The notes under the pieces: model-generated
The model's database searches: none
What the model was told of the DNA's origin: nothing
The model's input: only the letters and a program-made list of their open reading frames with translations
Made by a program: the position numbers and the translations under genes
Assembly (NCBI RefSeq): GCF_900142575.1
Contig: NZ_FRBI01000005.1
Location: forward strand, 62,001 to 126,000
Direction of reading: 5' to 3'
From: Actinacidiphila paucisporea
Lineage (GTDB): Bacteria; Actinomycetota; Actinomycetes; Streptomycetales; Streptomycetaceae
Length of the DNA stretch: 64,000 bases
In this document: positions 7,977-16,144 of the stretch, piece by piece
How the letters are laid out: the number at the start of each line of letters is the position of its first letter
Numbering within the stretch: position 1 is the stretch's first letter

Positions 7977-8716
7977 CCGAAGTCGGCCGACGCCAGCAGG
8001 CCCCTGACCCGGGTCAGTTGGGCGGCCGAGGGGTGCGACAGGCAGGCCACCGCCCACACCACGGCGCCCGTCGCCGCGGAGCCGACCATCGTCCGCCCCA
8101 TCTGCCGGGTGCCGGTGACCGCACGGCAGGACGAGTACGGGTCCTCGTCCGTGAGCGGCAGCTCGTAGCCGCCGAACTTGGCCGCCGGGGCCTTGCTCTG
8201 CGCGAGGTGGAACATCACCAGCGCCCCGTCCTCGGCCAGCACACGGGCCAGCGGCGTGCAGAAGCCGTCCAGGGCATGCGCGCAACCGCCCTGGGGCAGG
8301 ACCAGCTTCTGCGACGACAGGAAGACGGTGTCGGTGTCCTGGTCCGCCAGGACCTTCCAGCCCGGCGGCGGCCGCAGCCGCAACCCGGCCATGCCGGGCG
8401 GCAAGTAGCCGCGGCCCGGTGTCGAGCCCGGGGTGGTCGGCTCCTCGCCCCGGGCGCTCGCCGGCGGGCTGCTCGGCAGCTGCGCCTGCCCGCTGGTCGC
8501 CACCGCCACGGGAGCCGCGCCGCCCTCCGGCCGGAGCAGGCCGGGCACCGCCAGCAGGCTCGCCGCGAAGGCGACCACCACGCTTCCGGTGACCGCGGCC
8601 ATACGCCGTCGGCGCCGCCGGACCCGCTCGTGGATACGGTCGAGCCGCTGCGCGGAGGCGGCCGGCTGGGGCACCACCCGCTCCAGCAGCACCCGCAGGT
8701 CGTCCTCCTCAGTCAC
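7973..8716 (-). CDS. Single-pass membrane protein partnered with SigE-type sigma factor (putative anti-sigma)
   Basis: 247 residues. A cytoplasmic N-terminus of about 40 residues ends in the basic run RRRRRRM, then one transmembrane helix (about 40-60) and an extracytoplasmic domain of about 185 residues with three or four cysteines (GGCAHALDGFCTPL, SSCRAV, AVACLSH). Its start overlaps the stop of the sigma-factor gene by 4 nt (8713-8716), the usual arrangement for a sigma factor and its membrane-bound regulator. No zinc-binding ZAS motif (HxxxCxxC) is visible in the cytoplasmic tail, so anti-sigma activity is inferred from position and topology only. Confidence 0.75.
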   Translation of the reverse strand: MTEEDDLRVLLERVVPQPAASAQRLDRIHERVRRRRRRMAAVTGSVVVAFAASLLAVPGLLRPEGGAAPVAVATSGQAQLPSSPPASARGEEPTTPGSTPGRGYLPPGMAGLRLRPPPGWKVLADQDTDTVFLSSQKLVLPQGGCAHALDGFCTPLARVLAEDGALVMFHLAQSKAPAAKFGGYELPLTDEDPYSSCRAVTGTRQMGRTMVGSAATGAVVWAVACLSHPSAAQLTRVRGLLASADFG

Positions 8717-9219
8717 GGTGACTCACCGCCGTCCGCCGTCACCGCGACCGGCAGCCGCCCGCGCAGCGTCCGCAGCGCCTTGGCCGCCTGGCTCTTCACC
8801 GTGCCCTCCGAACACCCCAGCACCTCCGCAGTCTCGGTCACGCTCAGGTCCTCGAAGTAGCGCAGCACGACCACGGCCCGCTGCCGCAGCGGCAGCGCCC
8901 GCACCGCGGCGGCCAGCGCCTGCTCCAGATCCACCCCGGCGTACGCGTCCTGAGCCAGCGCCCGGTCCGGCAGGTCCCCGTGCGGCACCTCCCCCCGCCA
9001 CCGCCGGCGCCACCACGAGGCATGCGTGTGCACCAACGCTCGGCGTACGTACGCCTCCGGGTCCTCCTCGGCGATCCGGTGCCACTTCGGCCACACCTTG
9101 GCCAGCACGGTCTGCAGCAGGTCCTCTGCGAGGTGGGCGTCCCCGGTGAGCAGCCACGCGACACGCAACAGTCGTTGCCCACGCGCCGCAACAAACCCCT
9201 CGAACCCGCCCTCGCCCAC
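8713..9219 (-). CDS. SigE-family ECF RNA polymerase sigma factor
   Basis: 168 residues from GTG 9219, chosen because GGAGGG lies 7 nt upstream and the length matches the SigE family (about 170). Region 2 covers about 5-70 (FVAARGQRLLRVAWLLTGDAHLAEDLLQTVLAKVWPKW) and region 4 about 105-160, with the helix-turn-helix LSVTETAEVLGCSEGTVKSQAAKALRTLR. It directs RNA polymerase to a specific promoter set. It forms an operon with the membrane protein and small lipoprotein downstream, each joined by 4-nt overlaps. The upstream region is filled with dispersed repeats (9321-9652), and no clear promoter was found there. Confidence 0.9.
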   Translation of the reverse strand: MGEGGFEGFVAARGQRLLRVAWLLTGDAHLAEDLLQTVLAKVWPKWHRIAEEDPEAYVRRALVHTHASWWRRRWRGEVPHGDLPDRALAQDAYAGVDLEQALAAAVRALPLRQRAVVVLRYFEDLSVTETAEVLGCSEGTVKSQAAKALRTLRGRLPVAVTADGGESP

Positions 9220-9320
9220 GAATGGTCCCTCCCACACCTCTACAACGCCGCGGCCCCCCCATCCGGTTGCCCCGCGGCCCCGTTGCGGCGTGGCCGCACA
9301 CCCCACGACAGTCCCGTGGT

Positions 9321-9652
9321 GACGGACCGCCACCGCCCCAGGGGCGCGCGGGGGCACCCCCGGGCGAAGCTCTGGGGGGAGGGCCGAAACAGCCCCTTCC
9401 GGACGGTGGCGACGTTCAGCCCGTCAACGGCTGAGCGCGCAGTTCCCCGCGCCCCTGTATGGCGCCCCCTGCGCAACCCGCCACCGGCCGTCGTGTGGCG
9501 ACGACCGCCACCACCTCAGGGGCGCGTGGGAGTACCCCCATGCGAAGCTCTGGGGGAGAACTGCGCGCGCAACCCGCAACCGGCCGGTGGTCCGGGGACA
9601 ACCGAACAGCCCCTTTCGCACGGTGGCGACGTGCAGCCCGTCAAAGGCTGCC
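9321..9652. repeat. Duplicated module of dispersed intergenic repeats
   Basis: The 478-bp gap between the sigma factor and aspS holds two direct copies of a composite module. Copy 1 (about 9321-9432) and copy 2 (about 9497-9652) each start with GACCGCCACC, continue through GGGGCGCG and GCGAAGCTCTGGGGG, and end in AACAGCCCCTT, CGGTGGCGACGT and CAGCCCGTCAA. The CG-rich part is the same element as the inverted pair at 1411-1602. An inverted GCGCGCAGTTCCCC element lies between the copies (9436-9449). No gene was seen here. Confidence 0.75.
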
Positions 9653-9697
9653 CTGCAAGGCGCAGCCTTGCGTGAAGGGGTCCGGGGGCGCCCGGGG

Positions 9698-11452
9698 TTA
9701 TTTGGCGCGGAGCTGGATGTGCAGCTCGCGTAGGCGGGACTCGGACACCTCCGACGGCGCCCCCATGAGCAGGTCCTGCGCGTGCTGGTTGAGCGGGAAC
9801 GCAATGGTCTCGCGGATGTTGGGCTCGTCCGCGAGGAGCATGACCATGCGGTCGACGCCCGGCGCGATGCCGCCGTGCGGGGGCGCGCCGAAGTGGAAAG
9901 CGCGCAGCATTCCGCCGAATTCCGCCTCGACGGTCTCGCGGGAGTAGCCGGCGATCTCGAACGCCTTGTACATGACGTCGGGTTCGTGGTTGCGGATCGC
10001 GCCGGAGGACAGCTCGATGCCGTTGCAGACGATGTCGTACTGCCAGGCGAGGATGTCCAGCGGGTCCTTGGTCTCCAGCGCTTCGAGGCCGCCCTGCGGC
10101 ATCGAGAACGGGTTGTGCGAGAACTCGACCGCCCCGGTGTCCTCGTTGCGCTCGAACATCGGGAAGTCGACGATCCAGCAGAAGCGGAAGACGCCCTCGT
10201 CGTACTGCCCGGCACGCTTGGCGGCCTCGACGCGGACGGGGCCCATGATCTTCGAGACCTCGTCGAAGTCGCCGGCGCCGAAGAAGATCGCGGTGCCCGG
10301 CTCGGCGCCGACCGCGGTGACGAGCGCGGCCACGTCCTCCTCGGTGAGGAACTTGGCGATCGGCCCGGTCAGCGCGTTCTCCTCGCCGACCCGGACCCAC
10401 GCCAGGCCCTGCGCGCCGAGCGAGACGGCGTATTCGCCGAGCTGGTCGAAGAACTTGCGCGGCTGGTCGGCGGTGTTCGGCACCGCGAGGGCGCGGACGT
10501 GCTTGCCGGCGAAGGCCTTGAAGCCGGAGCCGGCGAAGATGTCGGAGACGTCGACCAGTTCGAGCGCGGTGCGCAGATCCGGCTTGTCGTTGCCGTACTT
10601 GAGCATCGACGTGCGGAAGGGGATGCGCGGGAAGGGCGAGGTGACGGTGCGGCCGCCGCCCAGCTCGGTGAACAGGTCGGTCATCACCTTCTCGATGACG
10701 CCGAAGACGTCCTCCTGCTCGACGAAGCTCATCTCGACGTCGAGCTGGTAGAACTCGCCGGGCGAGCGGTCGGCGCGCGAGTCCTCGTCGCGGAAGCAGG
10801 GCGCGATCTGGAAGTAGCGGTCGAAGCCGGAGATCATCAGCAGCTGCTTGAACTGCTGCGGGGCCTGCGGCAGCGCGTAGAAGCGGCCGGGGTGCACGCG
10901 GGAGGGCACCAGGAAGTCGCGGGCGCCCTCGGGGGAGGTGGCCGACAGGATCGGGGTGGCCATCTCGTTGAAGCCCAGCGCGGTCATCTCGCGGCGCAGG
11001 AAGGAGATGACCTGGGTGCGCAGCATGATGTTGCGGTGCATGCGCTGGCGGCGCAGGTCCAGGAAGCGGTTGGTGAGCCGCATCTCCTCGTTGGCGTTGT
11101 CCTCGGGGAAGACCGGGAAGGGCAGCGGGTCGGCGGCGCCGAGCACCTCGAGCGACGTCACGTCGACCTCGATGCCGCCGGTCGGCAGCTCGGGGTTGAC
11201 GTTGTCGGCCGAGCGGGCCAGGACGCGGCCGTCGACGCGGACCACGGACTCCTTGGACAGGCTGCTCAGCTCGTCGTAGACGGGCGATCCCGGGCGGACC
11301 ACCAGCTGGGTGAAGCCGTAGTGGTCGCGAAGGTCGACGAAGAGGATGCCGCCCAGGTCACGCCGATTGTGCAGCCAGCCGGACAGGCGGACGTCGGTGT
11401 CGACGTCGGTGGCGCGCAGCTCTCCGCAGGTGTGTGACCGGTACCGGTGCAT
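9698..11452 (-). CDS. aspS: Aspartyl-tRNA synthetase
   Basis: 584 residues from ATG 11452, which begins [13 protein letters not shown] as in other actinomycete homologues; the in-frame ATG at 11467 adds five residues. It is a class II enzyme that charges tRNA-Asp. The N-terminal OB fold (about 1-105) is followed by motif 1, motif 2 with [24 protein letters not shown], a bacterial GAD-type insertion (about 300-420), and motif 3 near the end with [14 protein letters not shown]. Length and insertion match the bacterial type. It is divergent from the SpoIIE phosphatase gene and separated from the upstream repeats by its own 3' region. Confidence 0.96.
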   Translation of the reverse strand: MHRYRSHTCGELRATDVDTDVRLSGWLHNRRDLGGILFVDLRDHYGFTQLVVRPGSPVYDELSSLSKESVVRVDGRVLARSADNVNPELPTGGIEVDVTSLEVLGAADPLPFPVFPEDNANEEMRLTNRFLDLRRQRMHRNIMLRTQVISFLRREMTALGFNEMATPILSATSPEGARDFLVPSRVHPGRFYALPQAPQQFKQLLMISGFDRYFQIAPCFRDEDSRADRSPGEFYQLDVEMSFVEQEDVFGVIEKVMTDLFTELGGGRTVTSPFPRIPFRTSMLKYGNDKPDLRTALELVDVSDIFAGSGFKAFAGKHVRALAVPNTADQPRKFFDQLGEYAVSLGAQGLAWVRVGEENALTGPIAKFLTEEDVAALVTAVGAEPGTAIFFGAGDFDEVSKIMGPVRVEAAKRAGQYDEGVFRFCWIVDFPMFERNEDTGAVEFSHNPFSMPQGGLEALETKDPLDILAWQYDIVCNGIELSSGAIRNHEPDVMYKAFEIAGYSRETVEAEFGGMLRAFHFGAPPHGGIAPGVDRMVMLLADEPNIRETIAFPLNQHAQDLLMGAPSEVSESRLRELHIQLRAK

Positions 11453-11601
11453 CGTGGTCTCGTCCAAGTCGTCAGGTCGTCGCGAGGGTGGGGTCCCGCA
11501 CAGCCTACCGGCGCCGGAGGCGCCTCCTCATCCGCGTATACGCGGCATGAGCAAGTGGTGCACATTGGCCCATAGCATCCGAGAACCCATAAACTGGGGC
11601 A

Positions 11602-13653
11602 ATGCACTCCGAGGAGGTCCTCGCCGCGGTCGGCTCCGGCCTCTGGCAGTGGGACGAGGGCACCGGCAATGTCACGGTGGACGGTTGTGCGGCGCGCCTG
11701 CTCGGTCTGTCGGGGGGCGCCGCCACGCACCGCTCCAGCGCGGTGAGGGCCTGCCTCCACGCGGGCGACTACGTGTCGCTGAACGCCGCGGTCTCGCTGG
11801 CCGCGGCCGAGGGCACGGTCGCGGAGTCCCTGGTGCGGGTGGTCGGCGACGACGGCTCCGTGCTGCGCACGCTGCGCGCCCGGGTCGCGCCGCGCGGGGA
11901 CATGATCAGCGGCACCCTGCACGAGGTGCGCAGCGCGCAGCGCCGGACGGGCACGGCGAGCGGGGACTGGCGGCGGGCCAGGGAGGCCTTCCTGCTGGAC
12001 GCGGGCCGGGCGCTCGCCGAGGCGGACTCCACCGGCGACGTCCTGCGGGTCGCGGCGACCCTGTCGATGCCCGGCTTCTCCCCCGACGGCCTCGCCGTCT
12101 TCGGGGTGGAGGGCGACCGGCTGGAGATGATCGGCCACCACGGGCAGGAGATCGCCGACGCCGCCCTCCTCGACATGCCGCTGTCCACCGACTACCCGGC
12201 GGCGCTGGTGGCCCGTACCGGCCGTGCGGTCTACGTGACCTCGCCGGAGGAATACGCGCGGCGTTTCCCGACGACCTGGCCGCTGGTCGAGCCGTACGGG
12301 CGGGTGTCGTGGGCGTATCTGCCGCTGATCGTCGCCGGGACCACGATCGGCGCCTGGCTGGCGGCCTTCCGCGAACCCGTCGCCTTCACCCCCGACGAGC
12401 GCTCGGTGCTCACCACCGTCGCCCGGCTGCTCGGCCAGGCCCTGTCCAGGGCGGGCCTGCACGAGTCGGAGCGGGCGCTGACCGACGGCATCCAGCGCAC
12501 GATGCTGCCCACGCGCAAGCCCGGCGTCAGCGGGATGGCGGTGGCCGCCCGCTACGTTCCCACCGGCGGCGGCCTCCAGGTCGGCGGCGACTGGTACGAC
12601 GTGATCGACCTGCCCTCGGGCCGTACGGCGATCGTCATCGGCGACGTCCAGGGCCACGACATCAGGGCCGCGGGCCTGATGGGACAGCTGCGGGTCGCGC
12701 TGCGGGCGTACGCCGCCGAGGGCCACGGGCCCGACGCGGTGCTGTCGCGGACGTCCCGGTTCCTGGCCGGGCTCGGCGACGAGCACCACGCCCCCTCCGA
12801 CGTCCGCTTCGCGACCTGCCTGTACGTCGAGATCGACCCGCTCACCGGCACTCTGGACATGGTCCGCGCCGGCCATCCCGAACCGGCGATCCGCCTCGGC
12901 GACGGCACCACGATCGTGCGGCGCACCGCCGTGGGCCTGCCGCTCGGCATCGAGCCGGACACCGACTACCCCACCACCAAGATGGTCCTGGAGCCCGGAG
13001 AAGTGCTGCTGATGTGCACCGACGGCCTGATCGAGACCGGCGGCCACGACCTGGAGACCGGCTGGCGCAGGCTGTCCCAGGCGCTTGCCGCCGGTCCCGC
13101 GAACGACCTGGAGGTCCTCGCCGACTCCCTGGTCGGCGCCGTCCACGGCCCCGCCTCGCACCACGCCCCGGGCCCGCTCACCGACCGCCGCGAGGACGAC
13201 ATCGCCCTGGTCCTGCTGCGCCGCAACGCCGACGGCCCGAGTTGCGCGGTCCCGGTCCGCCGCACCGTCCAGACCGTCTCCCAGGACGACCCCGGCCAGA
13301 TCCGCTCCTGCCGCGAGGACATCCGCGCGCTGCTCCACGACTGGGCCTCGCCCGATCAGGTCGAGTCCGCCGTCCTGCTGACCTCCGAGCTGGTCACGAA
13401 CGTCCTGGTCCACACCGAGGGCGACGCCCTCCTCCTGGCCCAGGTGACCGGCATGCCCGGCACCCGGCGCCTCCACGTCGCCGTCGGCGACCCCTCGGAC
13501 GACATGCCGCACCTCCGCTCCCCCGGCGAGATGGCCTCCTCGGGCCGCGGCCTCCTCCTGATGGAGGAGCTGGCCGACGCCTGGGGAGTCGATCCCCGCG
13601 GCGACGGCAAGTCCACCTGGTTCGAGCTGTACGAGGCGGCGCGGACGCCGTAG
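11602..13653 (+). CDS. Multidomain PP2C phosphatase: PAS-like, GAF, SpoIIE, HATPase
   Basis: 683 residues. In order: a PAS-like sensor (about 1-105), a GAF domain (about 125-275), the SpoIIE/PP2C phosphatase domain (about 300-510, with GGDWYDVIDLPSG, GDVQGHDIRAAGLMGQLR, RAGHPEPAI, LLMCTDGLIE and the terminal DRREDDIALVLLRR metal-binding region) and an RsbW-like HATPase domain (about 535-680, TSELVTNVLVHT and SGRGLLLMEEL). Such proteins dephosphorylate STAS antagonists and also carry the opposing ATP-binding domain. It probably senses a small signal through PAS/GAF and tunes a sigma factor; target unknown. The STAS protein at 3471 lacks a serine and is an unlikely substrate. Confidence 0.93.
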   Translation: MHSEEVLAAVGSGLWQWDEGTGNVTVDGCAARLLGLSGGAATHRSSAVRACLHAGDYVSLNAAVSLAAAEGTVAESLVRVVGDDGSVLRTLRARVAPRGDMISGTLHEVRSAQRRTGTASGDWRRAREAFLLDAGRALAEADSTGDVLRVAATLSMPGFSPDGLAVFGVEGDRLEMIGHHGQEIADAALLDMPLSTDYPAALVARTGRAVYVTSPEEYARRFPTTWPLVEPYGRVSWAYLPLIVAGTTIGAWLAAFREPVAFTPDERSVLTTVARLLGQALSRAGLHESERALTDGIQRTMLPTRKPGVSGMAVAARYVPTGGGLQVGGDWYDVIDLPSGRTAIVIGDVQGHDIRAAGLMGQLRVALRAYAAEGHGPDAVLSRTSRFLAGLGDEHHAPSDVRFATCLYVEIDPLTGTLDMVRAGHPEPAIRLGDGTTIVRRTAVGLPLGIEPDTDYPTTKMVLEPGEVLLMCTDGLIETGGHDLETGWRRLSQALAAGPANDLEVLADSLVGAVHGPASHHAPGPLTDRREDDIALVLLRRNADGPSCAVPVRRTVQTVSQDDPGQIRSCREDIRALLHDWASPDQVESAVLLTSELVTNVLVHTEGDALLLAQVTGMPGTRRLHVAVGDPSDDMPHLRSPGEMASSGRGLLLMEELADAWGVDPRGDGKSTWFELYEAARTP

Positions 13654-13689
13654 CTTTCCCGGACGCGCGGGGCCGCCTGCGGTGGTGCG

Positions 13690-14106
13690 TCACCCGGGCG
13701 AGGGCAGGGCCAGCCCGGCGACGACCGACTTCCCGCGGTACGGGCGCGGCACGACCGCCCAGGCGTCGGCGAGCGCGTCCACGAGCAGCAGCCCGCGGCC
13801 CGACTCGGTGTCGGGCGAAGGACGGTGGTCCACCGCGGGCTTGCCCGGCCCCGGGTCGGAGACCGCCAGCCAGTAGTGGCCGTCTGTGGGCCACAGCACG
13901 AGTTCGACCACCTCGTCCGCGTCGGCGCACGCGCCGTGCCGGATGGCGTTGGTGACCAGCTCGCTGGTGATGAACCCCAGCTCGGCGTGCAGTTGGGGCG
14001 GCAGCCCGTACGGCAACGCCTCCATTACCGCGTGCCGGGCACGGCCCACCGAGGCGGGATGAGCCGGGAACCGCCAGAGGGCGGGCACGACGGGGATTTC
14101 GGGCAT
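13690..14106 (-). CDS. HATPase-domain protein (AbaA/RsbW-like), second trio
   Basis: 138 residues from ATG 14106, with GGAG 6 nt upstream; the frame is open further upstream but has no start evidence. GHKL motifs are LGFITSELVTNAIRHG (N box, about 42-57), WLAVSDPGPGKP (G1) and SGRGLLLVDALADAW (G2). It is a small ATP-binding protein of the anti-sigma class, divergent from an XRE-DUF5753/DUF397 pair, so it repeats the composition of the 4.0-5.9 kb module in a different order. Its 3' end is 36 bp from the stop of the convergent SpoIIE gene. Confidence 0.88.
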   Translation of the reverse strand: MPEIPVVPALWRFPAHPASVGRARHAVMEALPYGLPPQLHAELGFITSELVTNAIRHGACADADEVVELVLWPTDGHYWLAVSDPGPGKPAVDHRPSPDTESGRGLLLVDALADAWAVVPRPYRGKSVVAGLALPSPG

Positions 14107-14230
14107 GGCGAACTCCGTTGTGAGGGTGAGTTTTCGGCGCCGCCGCCGGTGGCATGCCGCCCTGGTCGTGAGCCCACCCCTTCCAGGGCGGATGGGCAGG
14201 CTCACGCGGTGCGCTTCCGGCGAGTGACGC

Positions 14231-14249
14231 GTAGTAGCGTGCGTACTAC
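14231..14249. promoter_or_regulatory. Inverted repeat in the divergent promoter of the second trio
   Basis: GTAGTA and TACTAC flank a 7-nt centre (14231-14249). GGTAG and CTACC form a second, wider pair just downstream (about 14250-14278). The position between the divergent HATPase and XRE genes suits an operator. The sequence is unlike the ACGTGCA motif of the first trio, so the two modules probably have separate operators. Confidence 0.45.
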
Positions 14250-14349
14250 GGTAGGGCATCCGGGTTACATGTGCTACCGATTCCTGACGGATCGTTGGAC
14301 CAGCCCCGGCCTGGCACGACAGACTGAGCACACGCGGGAGGGGACCCAC

Positions 14350-15201
14350 ATGCCGCCGAGAAGCAACCCGAGCGCGCGCCAACAGCGCCTGGGTGCGGAA
14401 CTCCGCAAACTGCGGGAGGACGCCGGACTGTCCACCGAACAGGCAGCCGCCCTGTTGGACACCAACCGGACCGTCATCTCCAGCACCGAGGCCGGACGCC
14501 ACGGGGTCAGCTCCGAGCGCGTGCGGCGGATCGCCTTCGCCTACGAATGCACCGACCAGGCGCTGGTCGACGCACTGGTCGCGATGTGCGGCGACCGCGT
14601 GCACGGCTGGTGGGAGGACTACCGGGACGTGCTTCCCTCGACCTTCCTGGACATCGCCGAACTGGAGTGGCACGCCTACGGCCTGCGGGTCAGCACGATG
14701 ACCCACATGCCGGGCCAGTTCCAGACCGAGGCCTACGCGCGCGCTCTCTTCCGCGCCGCCATCCCGCCGCTCCCCGAGGCGGAGTTCGAGGCCAGGGTCG
14801 CCCACCGCGTGCAACGCCACCAGGCCATCGACCGCCCGGACGCCCCGCCGTACGAACTCGTCATCCACGAGGGAGCGCTACGTACCGAGGTGGGCGGCCG
14901 TACGGTACTGCGCAACCAGCTCGCGCACCTCATGGCCGCCGCCGACCGCGCCAACGTCACGATCCAGGCCATCCCGTTCTCGGCGGGCGCCTTCCCCGGC
15001 TCGGGCCAGTCCATCCTGTACGCCCGCGCCCAGCTCCCCCGCCTGGACACCGTCGAGCTGGACCGCGCCACGGTCGTGGAATTCATCCACCCCGAGGCGC
15101 AGTTGAGCAAGTACCGGCTGCAACTCGACGAGATGCAACGCATTGCCCTCCCGCCGGAGAAGACCCTCGACCTCATGCACGCCATCGCGTCCCAGCTCTA
15201 G
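14350..15201 (+). CDS. XRE-family regulator with DUF5753 (WhiJ-like), second trio
   Basis: 283 residues from ATG 14350, with GGGAGGGG about 5 nt upstream. The helix-turn-helix lies at about 10-65 (LGAELRKLREDAGLSTEQAAALLDTNRTVISSTEAGRHG) and DUF5753 at about 90-280 (WWEDYRDVLPSTFLDIAELEW, THMPGQFQTEAYARALF, VIHEGALRTEVGG). It is followed 11 bp later by a DUF397 gene, so the two form an operon, divergent from the HATPase gene. This is the second WhiJ-like module in 10 kb; the HTH recognition regions of the two XRE proteins differ, consistent with different operators. Confidence 0.9.
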   Translation: MPPRSNPSARQQRLGAELRKLREDAGLSTEQAAALLDTNRTVISSTEAGRHGVSSERVRRIAFAYECTDQALVDALVAMCGDRVHGWWEDYRDVLPSTFLDIAELEWHAYGLRVSTMTHMPGQFQTEAYARALFRAAIPPLPEAEFEARVAHRVQRHQAIDRPDAPPYELVIHEGALRTEVGGRTVLRNQLAHLMAAADRANVTIQAIPFSAGAFPGSGQSILYARAQLPRLDTVELDRATVVEFIHPEAQLSKYRLQLDEMQRIALPPEKTLDLMHAIASQL

Positions 15202-15212
15202 GAGAGTCCACC

Positions 15213-15404
15213 GTGTCCGACATCACCTGGGAAGCCCCCTTCTGCCAGGACGGCAGCAACTGCTTCCGCATCGGTACGGACGCGGACGGCAACGCGTACA
15301 TAGCCGTCGCGGGCCAGGAGGACCGCTACCTCACCGACTCGCGCGAAGCGCTGCAAGCGCTGATCGCCGAGATCAAGGCCGGCAAGGCCGACCACCTGCT
15401 CTAG
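15213..15404 (+). CDS. DUF397 protein (BldB-like family), second trio
   Basis: 63 residues from GTG 15213. The ribosome site GGAGAG (15201-15206) overlaps the stop codon of the XRE gene, so the two are translated as a pair. The family pattern is clear: ITWEAPFCQDGSNCFRIG, AYIAVAGQEDRYL and TDSREALQALIAEIKAGKADHLL. The WQKSSYS box typical of the family is replaced by WEAPFCQDGSNC, so this is a diverged member. It is expected to work with the WhiJ-like protein encoded just before it. Confidence 0.85.
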   Translation: MSDITWEAPFCQDGSNCFRIGTDADGNAYIAVAGQEDRYLTDSREALQALIAEIKAGKADHLL

Positions 15405-15430
15405 GGCCTGGTCACGCCGGCGCCAGCCGA

Positions 15431-15970
15431 TCAGTCGGCGAACCGCAGATCGCTGATGCCCGCCAGGTCGATGCCGTAGCTGGCGTACAGGGCCGTGGTG
15501 TTCGCACCCGTCAGCGCGTGACGGGGGAGGGCCAGGCGGTCCGCGGTCGCCCACACCTGATCGGCGTCGTCGGCCTCGATCTCCAGGTAGGGCGGAATCC
15601 GCGGCCACGAGTCGATCTCCAGGCGGACGCCGTCCAGCAGCCAGGACGACCGGCGGTTCTCCTGGTACGCCTTGGGCTGGAAGCCCAGGAGGCCGAGGAG
15701 TTCGTGGGTCACGTCGAAGTCGCCGACCGTCGTCTCTGTCTCTCGGGTGCCGTCGACGGCGTCATCGCTGATCTCCTTGACGCACAGCGTCACCTCGCTG
15801 CCCGTGTCGCGAAGCCGCATCCAGCGGCCCTGCTCGCCGGGGCGGATGTCGTAGACGAAGCGGCGCATCAGCCGGTCGGCCACGTGCTCGCCGCCCGCCG
15901 CCGCGATGCGCCGGGCGATGTCGGCGGTGTCGACCTCAAGTGCTCGCATTTCGAACTCGACCTGCGCCAT
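15431..15970 (-). CDS. CYTH-domain protein (class IV adenylate cyclase/triphosphatase-like)
   Basis: 179 residues from ATG 15970. The CYTH fold forms a tunnel that binds triphosphates. Visible signatures are the N-terminal VEFEMRAL (a degenerate ExExK), RWMRLRDTGSEVTLCVKE, ETETTVGDF and LEIDSWPRIPPYLEIEADD. Length fits a single CYTH domain. Family members include class IV adenylate cyclases, thiamine triphosphatases and inorganic triphosphatases; the substrate cannot be told from sequence. The last lysine of ExExK is methionine or arginine here, which may weaken catalysis. It is divergent from the hydrolase-NB-ARC gene at 16145. Confidence 0.8.
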   Translation of the reverse strand: MAQVEFEMRALEVDTADIARRIAAAGGEHVADRLMRRFVYDIRPGEQGRWMRLRDTGSEVTLCVKEISDDAVDGTRETETTVGDFDVTHELLGLLGFQPKAYQENRRSSWLLDGVRLEIDSWPRIPPYLEIEADDADQVWATADRLALPRHALTGANTTALYASYGIDLAGISDLRFAD

Positions 15971-16144
15971 GGGACATGGCCTCCCAGCTTCCGGTGGGTG
16001 ATCGGCGAGCATCTTCCCGCACTGCGCTGAGGCGCGCACACGCCCCCGTACATCCGGGAGATGGCGGTTTGCGGGAGTCCGCACGCAGGGCGGGCCGGGA
16101 GGCTTAACGTGGGGCTCCGCGGGTTCGGGGCAGGGGGTGGCCAG

